From positions 80,981-144,980 of the forward strand of contig JADDMT010000076.1 in NCBI GenBank assembly GCA_021401465.1: a stretch of DNA of 64,000 nt, in the 5' to 3' direction. Below, piece after piece: positions 56,147 through 64,000 of this stretch (positions are counted from its first letter, which is position 1; each line of letters opens with the position of its first letter). Under the pieces are notes generated by a model. That model was given only the letters and a program-made list of their open reading frames with translations, searched no databases and had not been told where the DNA came from. The DNA is from Teratosphaeria epicoccoides. Lineage: Eukaryota; Ascomycota; Dothideomycetes; Mycosphaerellales; Teratosphaeriaceae. The translations under genes and the position numbers were made by a program.

Positions 56147-57729
56147 ATGGCCAGCACAGCGGATCAGAGGTGTGCGAGCTGCAGTAAGCCTGCAACTGCA
56201 TGCTGCCCAGACTGCGTTAAGGCAGATGAAGCACAGAAGATGCCCACTACTGTTGAGACTTTGAGATATGAGATCCAGAAAACGATAAGGTATGAGATAC
56301 AGAACTATCTCTGAATGGGACATATGGTCCCTCTATATGCTTCTCTCCACTCTCTGTCCTTCCGGATCCGATGAGGTATGCAGCGTCCATTGTCAACAAC
56401 CACGTACTATTGCAACAGAACCTGCCAGGCGGCTGACCGGCCGAGGCACAGCGTGCAGTGCAAGTACAGGGAAATCCATCGCGCTGCTGAAACCCTTCAG
56501 GCCGCCTTCTACGGATTCCGCCAGGCTGGATATGACCTGAGCATGACCAAGACTGCGAAGCGCGGCGAGAAGTTGGAAGTGTCCTTCGACCGAGGCAGGA
56601 CGGTCGCGAGTCTGGAGGACTGGGAGAGCGAGTCGCCGCTGTATCGTTTTCCAGTCGAGCTGGTAGCCGACGACGCGGACGCTGGAGGCGATCTTCACGC
56701 ATTGTGCCTGCAACGATGCTCCGGCGTATCTACACGACATGAGGCTGATGCTGTTCACGGGTAAGTGGCAATTTCGTCTCTCATTTCGCAACAGAGTGTT
56801 GAACTCTGACGGGATCACCAGGCTTCGCAAACGCGGTCGCGGACGTCAAGGAACGCAACATCCTCGTCGATGAGGAGCACGAGTGCGTGCGCAGATACGT
56901 CGAGACTGATGACGGCTCCCACGAGCTAGACAGCCGCCGGTCGATCGACGAGGTCCGTCATCGTGTCTCACGTAGACGGCGCTCGACTCGTGTTTGACCC
57001 CGCCCAGGAGCCCAGTTTGGTCGATACAGGCCTCTTGTCCTGCTCAAAGAGTCCAAGAAGAAATGGACTGGCACCCCCTCTGTCCGATTCACCCCCGATG
57101 TCGGTCAGCCGCATGCCGCCTTCTACCGAGAGTGGCTCGAGGGCAGACGCAGAGAAAGGTTCCCCGACAGACGCGAGTTTCGGGTCAACATGATCCATGC
57201 GGAGATGGTGAAGGCGATGAACCAGACTGTGCGGGACTGGGAGGAGGCGAATGGCAAGCCCGTCCACGTCGTCCTGAAGCAGAAGCAAGTCGCGTACGAG
57301 GCGGACAGGAAGAGCTTGCTTCAGAGAATCTGCGAGGAGGTGCACGGCTACATCAGGAGCTGGGAAGCTCGCCCCAAGTCGTCCCTCTCGGGTCCTGAGG
57401 CGTTGCGAGGTGGTCTTGCAGGCTACAGGGCGGAGCTCAAGCTGCAGAGGTGTCCTGTGCTCCAGACCGAGCAGGTGCAGGCGGAGTTCGAGCGCGGTCG
57501 TGCTGCGGTGGGCGTCTTGGGTGAGGCGAGGGAGCTTGAGAGGAAGTTGAAGGCGCGAGCTTGCGGGAGTGAGGAGGAGCGGGAGAGGGATCTGCAGGCG
57601 TCGATGGCTAAGGCGGAGGCGGAGGTCAAATGGAGGGTCGTGGCTCGTGGACGAGATGGTGGTGTGGCGAATGATGAAATCTGCGAAGGGCATGCTTGCT
57701 TGGCTGGCCTGCGGACAGGGACTGATTGA
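56147..57729 (+). pseudogene. MYND-finger protein gene with a probable +1 frameshift
   Basis: Model: exon 1 from ATG 56147 with RCASCSKPATACCPDC; intron to 56383 (donor uncertain, gttgag at 56252 or gttaag further left); exon 2 56384-56760; intron 56761-56821 (gtaagt...ccag); exon 3 56822-56952; intron 56953-57015 (gtccgt...ccag); exon 4 57016-57729. Exon 2 completes the MYND finger (YYCNRTCQAADRPRHSVQC) and continues YREIHRAAETLQAAFYGFRQAGYDL. After ELVADDA the frame must skip one base near 56677 to continue TLEAIFTHCACNDAPAYLHDMRLMLFTG; unshifted, it stops at 56764. Downstream exons are open again (FANAVADVKERNILVDEEHE; FGRYRPLVLLKESKKKW; a long coiled-coil C-terminus). So one inserted G, real or a sequencing error, is the only lesion. 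Family of fungal MYND proteins with unknown role. Confidence 0.6.
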
Positions 57730-58584
57730 GGAGGGAGGATGTCGAGGGCTTGGGTGTGTTTGGCCGTCCATACTAGCATCGCGGCGGCGACGATCGACGT
57801 GTGGAGGGAGGGCCCGATTGAGTCTCCGACGGGAGGACCGAGGGCTGCTGGTTGGTCATGATCGAGATTGGCTTTGCGAGCTTTCGAGGAGATGTGGCGG
57901 AGCGCAAAATACCTTTGAACATGTCCGTCAGTAGGTTGGACAGGCACGCTACAAGCGCAGCGACTGATGATGAAGAAGCTGGGCGTCGTTACTCCGGACC
58001 CAGGTGACACACATGAAGCCACAGGCCCGCTCTCAACGCGCAAAAACACCCCCAGGTCAACCTCACTCACATATATGCCTTCTGCCAGGGAGGTAGCGAG
58101 TGCCTCGCACTGATCACCTCCAGCAATTTCCCGGTACGCTGCGAGAGACGATTCCCAGCATCTCGGCCCGTTTGTCACCACTGTGGCGATCGTGACAACT
58201 TTGGACGAAGCGGCATGCATGTATGCAAAAAAAGAAATGAAAAAAAAAAACATTGACATTTCAAGGATCGCTTTCTTCTGCAGAAAGAGTCATAAAGAAA
58301 GCAAGAGAGACGCGGCATGAGATCGCCGCGCATGGGTCAACAGCGTGCTGCCGTCCTCTCTTCGCCTGGAACGCGGATGTACCCTGCCCACTGCCCGATC
58401 AATCCCCAACTCCGAGCCCAGTCGATGGTCTGGTCAATCGTCAGAAACAAGCGCAACCTCAAGAAAGCCCTGACCCTCAAATTTACCTCGTCGCCACCTC
58501 CCGTCTCGTCGTGTCGTCGTCGCATCAATGGCCGCCCAGCTCAGTCTCGCCTGAGCCCTCACCTCCACGCGTCTTCCATCCTCT
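57730..58584. other. Convergent 3' region, MYND gene / CDK1
   Basis: 855 bp. An A-rich run (58229-58250) is present. Frames here are continuations of shadows of the flanking genes; no independent gene seen. Confidence 0.5.
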
Positions 58585-59689
58585 TCAATGATACCCATTT
58601 CTCTGCTGCACGCCGCCGCCCTCGGAGAAGTAGGGATGCGATACGCTCTGCTTCGCACTGATCCGTCCCGCCGGGTCGTACTGCAACAGACTCTCCAACA
58701 GATCGAGACCCTGATCGCCCAACATGTCGATCCCATCTCGGCTCACCAACTCCTGCTCCTCTTTCCGCTCCCACTTGGGGAAGCTGGCCTTGAAGTCGGG
58801 AAAGCTCGTCACCCCCGGCCAGTCGTTCTCGGTGGGCGTGCCGAGAATTCGGAAGATCTTGAAGATCTCGTCGATCTCGGAGTCGCCGGGGAAGAGGGGT
58901 TTGCGGGTGGCCATTTCGGCGAAGATGCAGCCGACACTCCACATGTCGACGCCGGTGCTGTACTGGCGGCCGCCGAGCAGGATCTCGGGGGCGCGATACC
59001 AGAGGGTGACGACCTCGTGGGTGTAGGTGCGGAGGGGAACGCCAAAGGCGCGGGCGAGACCAAAGTCGGCGAGCTTGAGGTTGCCTTCCTTGTCGATGAG
59101 CAGGTTTTGGGGTTTCAGGTCGCGGTGCAGAATGCGGTGGGCGTGGCAGTAGCGAGTGCCTTGGAGGAGCTGGTAGGTGAATTTGCGGACCTAAGCAAGC
59201 TGTCGTTAGCCATGGGTCGCAGGTTCGTGGATGAGGGGTGGGAACTGTACCATCTCCTTGCCCAACCCCATGTGTCCCTTCCGTCCGTCCATGACGCCCT
59301 CCGGCAGCGGCTTCCCTCGCCCGCCTTGACTGACGGGCAAGGCCTCCATGTACTTCTTCAGATCCAGATCGAGATACTCAAACACCAGGTACAGCTTGTG
59401 GCCGTCGGCGTGCACAATGTTCAGCAGGCGCACGATGTTGGGGTCGTTCATCTCTTTCAGCAGCGAAATCTCGCGGATGGCGGTGGAGGGGACCCCCTCG
59501 TCCTCGGCTTCCAGACGGATCTTCTTGAGGGCGACGATGCGGTGGTCGGGGGTGGTGAGGTCGCGGGCTTTGTAGACGACGCCGTAGGTGCCTGTTCAGA
59601 AGATGAGCATCGCCATCAAATCCGCGTGGAATATTGATGGGGATTGACTAACCCTCCCCGATCTTCTCCATCTTCTGGTAATTCTCCAT
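58585..59689 (-). CDS. CDK1: Cyclin-dependent kinase 1 (Cdc28/Cdc2/NimX)
   Basis: Exon 1 59689-59653, intron 59652-59592 (61 bp), exon 2 59591-59251, intron 59250-59191 (60 bp), exon 3 59190-58585; 327 residues. Reads MENYQKMEKIGEGTYGVVYKA, with the inhibitory sites T14 and Y15; intron 1 splits the Gly13 codon just before them. Then PSTAIRE (cyclin-binding helix), VFEYLDLDLKKYM, HRDLKPQNLLID (catalytic loop), ADFGLARAFGVPLRTYTHEVVTLWYRAPE (T-loop with activating Thr), MWSVGCIFAEM and GTPTENDWPGV. A Gly-rich insert (about 99-126, QGGRGKPLPEGV) is usual in filamentous fungi. It drives G1/S and G2/M with cyclins. Divergent from RAD4. Confidence 0.98.
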
Positions 59690-60187
59690 GACGGCGGGAG
59701 GAGTGTGGTGGGAGGAGAAGGGCACGCCGGGGCGGTGGGGGACAGCGAGGGGCGCGAAGGATGCTATCCTGTCGACCTGCTCGGTGTGGACCCGCTGGCT
59801 TGGCTGCGGATGTGCCGTCTCTCCGCGCTCTTCTTGTCTTGGCGGGTCAGTCGAGGGATCAAGTGGACATGGAGCACATCAGCGATCCTTCCTTCGATGT
59901 CTCGTGGGCGCAGCTGCCGGGTGGGTGGTGCCTGCTGTTTCCTGTCAACAAACACGCTTCTCGGCAGTCGGCACCCGCGTCTCACCAGCCGGGGTCTGTG
60001 CGCGCTCTGAAACACGGGAAGCCCCGAGCCCCACGACGTCACGGCTTCCTTCACCGCGACTTCTGGGATGACGTGATCCAGGCTGCCGAGCATCGGGCCT
60101 GATCATGTGAGCTCGCGACACCCACGCGATATAGAGTCGTAGACCACAGTCGAGCAGTCGAGCACGATCGCTCGTCATTCGTGGAAC
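59690..60187. promoter_or_regulatory. Divergent promoter region, CDK1 / RAD4
   Basis: 498 bp between the two start codons. It must hold both promoters. No canonical TATA box stood out by eye. Confidence 0.5.
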
Positions 60188-63100
60188 ATGGCGCCGAGCA
60201 GAGGCCGGGGCAGAGGCAGGGCACCACCCGCACCTGCCCGCCGCACAACCGTCACCGCCGCCTCCGCCCCCGCCCTCGCCCGCGCCCCCGCCCATGTCTA
60301 CCAGGATATGCTGGATGAGGCGGCCGTCGTCGACCCAGCTGGAGAGCCGCTGTCACACCGGCCGTTGAAACGACGACGATTGCTCCGAGGAGTCAGGATT
60401 CCGTCGGGCAGCCCATCGGCCGTGGAGTCGGCATCCGAGTCCGAAGCAGCGACACGTCTGCAGACGGCGCAGCGGTCGTCGGACGATGAGGACGAGAGTG
60501 ATTTGGGCTTCGAGGACGTCGATCTTGGCACCTCGTCGACGGCCACCGAACCCCAGGACGAACGCATGGGTGACATCTCTGTTCCGCTGCACCAGCACCC
60601 AACCCCCCAGCGGAAGATGCCGTCCAAGCGAAAGCCAGCGACAGCGGTCGAAAAGGCTCATCGGCTGCTGGTGCACAAGGCTCATGTTTTGTGTCTGCTC
60701 AGCCACTGCATCCGCGTCAACAGCTGGATCAATGCGGTCGCTGCGGACGATTCGATCGCACCGAAATTGGCCGGCAATGCTCGGACATTCTTCAAAGTCC
60801 GTCAAGGCGCCGGACAGTTTGAACAGAACAAGACTTTCTTGAGAGCCTTGCAAAAGGTTGTCGAGCACTTCACGGCGCGGTATGCGGTCACTTCGTCGGG
60901 CATGCGGCGAGGGCAGTGGGACGCGAGTGCTGATGATACAGCAGACATCGATCCGGTCGACAAGGACGACTTCTTTCGTGCTGCCAGGAAGATGGAGGGC
61001 AGTCAAGACATGGGCAATCAGCTTTTCTGCGCTCTGCTTCGATCGATAGGTGTAGAGGCGAGGATGGTGTGTTCTTTGCAGCCTCTACCCTTTGCAAGCC
61101 CTCCCACCAAGAGTGCGACGCCTCAAAAAGTCGTCAAACGCACAGTCTATGCCATAGCCTCAGATACAGATCCCGACAAACGTGACGTCAGTGCCGATGA
61201 CACCGCAATTACCACATCGAAGACGATTGGCAGAGTCCCTTCTGCTCGCCGTAGACTTGGTATGCCGACCTTCTTTCCTGCAGCAAATATCCCAGACACA
61301 CCTGCACAACCCAAGAAGGCAGTACGCATGTTGTCTTATCCAATCTTCTGGGTGGAAGCCTTCAATGAAGCCCACCAAATGTGGCTCCCTGTCGATCCAA
61401 TCGTGACTGGGGCAATCAACAAAGCTCCCACCCTGGAACCACCCGGGTCATACGAGCAGAATCAACTCTCCTACGCCATTGCATTTGAGGCCAATTGTGT
61501 CGCCAAAGATGTCACGCGCCGCTATGCAAAAGCCTACAACGCCAAGACCCGACGACAACGAGTCGAACGAACGGGCGATCAAGGCCATTGGTGGTGGAAG
61601 AAGACGATGCGCTTCTTCCATCGGCGAGGAGGTCATTCAGATCAAGATCAAGTCGAAGATGCCGAGCTGACGCAGAAAGAGGCGAAGGAAGGCATGCCTG
61701 CCAATATCCAGGACTTCAAGGATCACCCGGTGTACGCTCTGGAGCGGCATCTGAAACGGCATGAGGTCATCCATCCGAGACGAGAGGTGGGAAAGGCAAA
61801 TGCAGGTACTGCAAAGAATGCAAGGATGGAGGCCGTGTTTCGAAGGCGAGATGTCTTGCTCTGTCAGTCTGCCGACAAATGGTACAGGAGCGGGAGGGTG
61901 ATCAAGGCGGGAGAACAGCCGAGGAAACATCTGGCTTCAGCGGCGAGACGGCGACGTACGCCGACAGACGATGAGGACGAAGAGGTGGAAACGGAGAGGA
62001 GGACTGCTTTGTACTCTCTCGACCAGACCGACATCTACATCCCACCACCAGTCTCAGCATCTGGTCAGATCCCGCGCAACGCATTCGGCAACCTCGACAT
62101 CTACGTCCCATCCATGGTCCCCGCAGGCGGCATACATATCCGCCACCCCCTCACGATCCAAGCCGCACAGATCTTGAAGATCGATGCCGTCGACGCGGTG
62201 GTTGGATTCTCTTTCAGAGGCCGCCAGGGCACTGCAATCATCGAAGGCGCTGTGATTGCGGATCGATATGCCGGCGCTGTGCGGGCTGTGATTGAGGGCC
62301 TGGAGTGGGAGGCAGAGGAAGAGAGAGGGCTGCAAAGAAGCTTGGTCGCGTTGAAGCTGTGGAAGAGGTTCTTGGTGGGTCTGAAGATCAAGGAGAGGGT
62401 CGCGGCTTATGGGCCTGGTGAGAAGAAAGATGAAAGGGGTGGAGCGGAGGAGCAGGATTTTGTGGAGGATCCGGCTGTGTCGTTACTTGGTGGGAGCGAT
62501 GGTGGGGAGAGGGAGGAGCAGCTGATGTGTGCGGGGAGGTATGAGGTGGAGGAGTTAGTGGAGATGCTGGGGGAGGCTAAGAGAGCGAGGAAAAGGGCCG
62601 TGAATCGTGGGAGGGGGACGAAGAGGGTAGAAGATGACCGTGATGAGGACGAATTCGAAACTGGCTCGATTGCACATGATGACGGTGAAGTGGGCGATGG
62701 TGGGTTCATGGCTGAAGATGCGGAGATGCCTATGCATAAGACGTATATGGGTCGTGGTGGGTTTGAAGTCAAGGATGACGATGGCGGTGGCGGCGGTGGT
62801 GGCGGAGAAGGAGGATTCGCTGCTGAAGACAGATACACTGGCGATGCGGGGGGTGGTTTTGTTCTCGATGACGAGACTATTGACAGTGATGGCGGTGACG
62901 GTGGTGGCTTTGTGGTCGACGATGAGAATGATGATGGTGCGGCGCAGGAGTGGTCTGGTGATTTCGTGCTGAAAACACGGGATGCTCCCCAGCATTCCGG
63001 AGGCGACGGGTCGCAGAATGCAGGTCCTGACGATGGCGGCGGTTCCGCACCAGATGAGCAGAACGAGCCGCCGACTCCGCGGGCAGCTGCACACGACGGT

Positions 63101-63397
63101 GATAGTGATGTCGTGATGCACGGCGCCGTTCCTGATACTTTCTCCGGAAACCCGACACTGTCGTCTGCCGGTGAACCTCTTCTGCATACCGGAACGAGTA
63201 ATGATGCTTCTTCTTCTCCCCCGGCGAGGCAGCCGGTCACAGAACCGCAAGGCGATGGCGAGAGAGCAGGGCCTGAGGGAGGTGGTGGTGGTGGCGTTGC
63301 GGAAACAGAGCAAGCTGACGAGGCTGACGACGGGTCCTTGCTGAGCCATGACCCTGAAGACGACGATGCCGAGCCGGATTGGCTGGAGAGCGATTGA
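60188..63397 (+). CDS. RAD4: DNA damage recognition protein RAD4/XPC
   Basis: Single exon, 1,069 residues, ATG at 60188 (aacATGgcg). Order: basic N-terminus (SRGRGRGRAPPAPARR), acidic linker, transglutaminase-like domain (about 155-420: HKAHVLCLLSHCIRVNSWIN, LFCALLRSIGVEARMVCSLQPLPF, YPIFWVEAFNEAHQMWLPVDPI), and the three beta-hairpin domains: HPVYALERHLKRHEVIHPR (BHD1), SADKWYRSGRVIKAGEQPRK (BHD2), and GQIPRNAFGNLDIYVPSMVPAGGIHI (BHD3). It binds distorted DNA with Rad23 to start global-genome nucleotide-excision repair. The transglutaminase fold has no active triad in this family. The C-terminal 240 residues are acidic and Gly-rich, with five GGF-x3-(E/D)D motifs (837-912). Core intact. Confidence 0.97.
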   Translation: MAPSRGRGRGRAPPAPARRTTVTAASAPALARAPAHVYQDMLDEAAVVDPAGEPLSHRPLKRRRLLRGVRIPSGSPSAVESASESEAATRLQTAQRSSDDEDESDLGFEDVDLGTSSTATEPQDERMGDISVPLHQHPTPQRKMPSKRKPATAVEKAHRLLVHKAHVLCLLSHCIRVNSWINAVAADDSIAPKLAGNARTFFKVRQGAGQFEQNKTFLRALQKVVEHFTARYAVTSSGMRRGQWDASADDTADIDPVDKDDFFRAARKMEGSQDMGNQLFCALLRSIGVEARMVCSLQPLPFASPPTKSATPQKVVKRTVYAIASDTDPDKRDVSADDTAITTSKTIGRVPSARRRLGMPTFFPAANIPDTPAQPKKAVRMLSYPIFWVEAFNEAHQMWLPVDPIVTGAINKAPTLEPPGSYEQNQLSYAIAFEANCVAKDVTRRYAKAYNAKTRRQRVERTGDQGHWWWKKTMRFFHRRGGHSDQDQVEDAELTQKEAKEGMPANIQDFKDHPVYALERHLKRHEVIHPRREVGKANAGTAKNARMEAVFRRRDVLLCQSADKWYRSGRVIKAGEQPRKHLASAARRRRTPTDDEDEEVETERRTALYSLDQTDIYIPPPVSASGQIPRNAFGNLDIYVPSMVPAGGIHIRHPLTIQAAQILKIDAVDAVVGFSFRGRQGTAIIEGAVIADRYAGAVRAVIEGLEWEAEEERGLQRSLVALKLWKRFLVGLKIKERVAAYGPGEKKDERGGAEEQDFVEDPAVSLLGGSDGGEREEQLMCAGRYEVEELVEMLGEAKRARKRAVNRGRGTKRVEDDRDEDEFETGSIAHDDGEVGDGGFMAEDAEMPMHKTYMGRGGFEVKDDDGGGGGGGGEGGFAAEDRYTGDAGGGFVLDDETIDSDGGDGGGFVVDDENDDGAAQEWSGDFVLKTRDAPQHSGGDGSQNAGPDDGGGSAPDEQNEPPTPRAAAHDGDSDVVMHGAVPDTFSGNPTLSSAGEPLLHTGTSNDASSSPPARQPVTEPQGDGERAGPEGGGGGGVAETEQADEADDGSLLSHDPEDDDAEPDWLESD

Positions 63398-64000
63398 GTA
63401 CGGACGAACAGGATTTTGATTTTTTCTTTTTCGAGTAAGGCCTGCACGGCAGTGGTGGCGTGCGAGCGTTGTTCAGGTCGTCGTGGGGGATGGTTTTCTT
63501 ATCTTTTCTTTTCTTGTCTTTTCTTTTTTTCTTCTTTTTGCTCCAGAGAATGTAAGTTTGATCGATTTCGCTCGTGACCTGGTTTGCGGGGACTAATTCG
63601 GCGGGCTCGAGCGCACGGGTGTGGGAAGGGAGGGAGGGAGGGAGGGAAGCAGACACGTGGGGAGGTATGCTCACGATTTCCTTCCTATCTAGGCAAAGTC
63701 AGACTTCCCCGTGGATCTGCCATGTGTATGCATGATACCGTGCACTTCGTCCTGAGCCTCTGATGCACTGACCGATGATGCGCAGGCACGTGTCGACATC
63801 TCACGTCCCGTGTGACGATGATGATGATGATGGATGAGGCAGACAGTCGATCATCCGCGACTCACGGCAGGGTAATCCCGGGCTTTTTGTCTGCCTATCC
63901 ACGCTCAACGACAAGACCACTAGCAAGGTAGGGCCTTTCACCTCCATACCCCATCCCCATCCCATCACGTCTTCCCCCCCCCCCCCCCCCCCCCCCCACC
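63398..64000. other. 3' flank of RAD4 with low-complexity tracts and a terminal poly-C run
   Basis: 603 bp without a gene. It holds a T-rich tract (63490-63540), a GGGA repeat (about 63630-63648), a GAT repeat (about 63816-63831) and an uninterrupted run of 24 C (63974-63997). Confidence 0.85.

Noticed and set aside
57423..58259. 278-codon minus frame overlapping the MYND gene end
   Set aside because: It is the antisense shadow of a charged coiled-coil region and then runs into non-coding sequence; low-complexity Ser/Ala composition.
62407..63447. 346-codon minus frame over the RAD4 C-terminus
   Set aside because: Ser/Pro-rich mirror of the Gly/Asp/Glu-rich RAD4 tail, not an independent gene.

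Overview
The window is nuclear DNA of a filamentous ascomycete. Genes carry short (about 50-120 bp) GT-AG introns, with CTRAY-like branch sites in those examined for them. They include fungal-type proteins: a fungal phytochrome, a copper-fist regulator, a CDK1 with PSTAIRE, an ATG12 and a Ctr86/ataxin-10 homologue. Protein resemblances (my recall, not a search) point to Dothideomycetes, probably near Mycosphaerellales/Capnodiales. I place 30 gene models, plus relics.

Left part (1-14.9 kb): a copper-fist transcription factor running off the left edge (minus), the deadenylase PAN2 (minus), a flavoprotein-fold/ankyrin-like fusion protein (minus), and a 1,591-residue hybrid histidine-kinase phytochrome (plus).

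15.4-17.5 kb is a small accessory island: a short-chain dehydrogenase pseudogene with a frameshift and a stop inside the active-site motif, a possible small secreted protein (minus), and a four-exon, eight-cysteine small secreted protein (plus) that is easily missed because no single exon is long. It is followed by conserved housekeeping genes: capping protein alpha, a peroxisomal 4CL-like acyl-CoA synthetase, a cytosolic GH18 with a UBA domain, BYE1, lysyl-tRNA synthetase (with a likely GC-AG intron), a small MYND protein, a short metacaspase, an 86-residue membrane protein of unknown role, DBF4, ATG12 and ketopantoate hydroxymethyltransferase.

36-40 kb holds a decayed MFS transporter, an unrecognised Ser-rich protein with an overlapping three-codon upstream ORF, and sparse DNA. 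Then come a 1,297-residue ataxin-10 homologue with an HMG-like segment, a coiled-coil protein lacking a clear start, and TRM7.

48-58 kb is gene-poor: a secreted NTF2-like protein, an FAD monooxygenase, long gaps, a tentative three-exon gene, and a MYND-finger gene with a probable +1 frameshift. The right end has CDK1 and RAD4/XPC as a divergent pair sharing about 500 bp. The window ends in a 24-base poly-C run.

The genes do not form one pathway; this is mostly an ordinary housekeeping region interrupted by two or three accessory patches. No RNA gene, CRISPR or intact transposon is supported. Splice sites are read by eye from consensus and frame; without transcripts they remain predictions.
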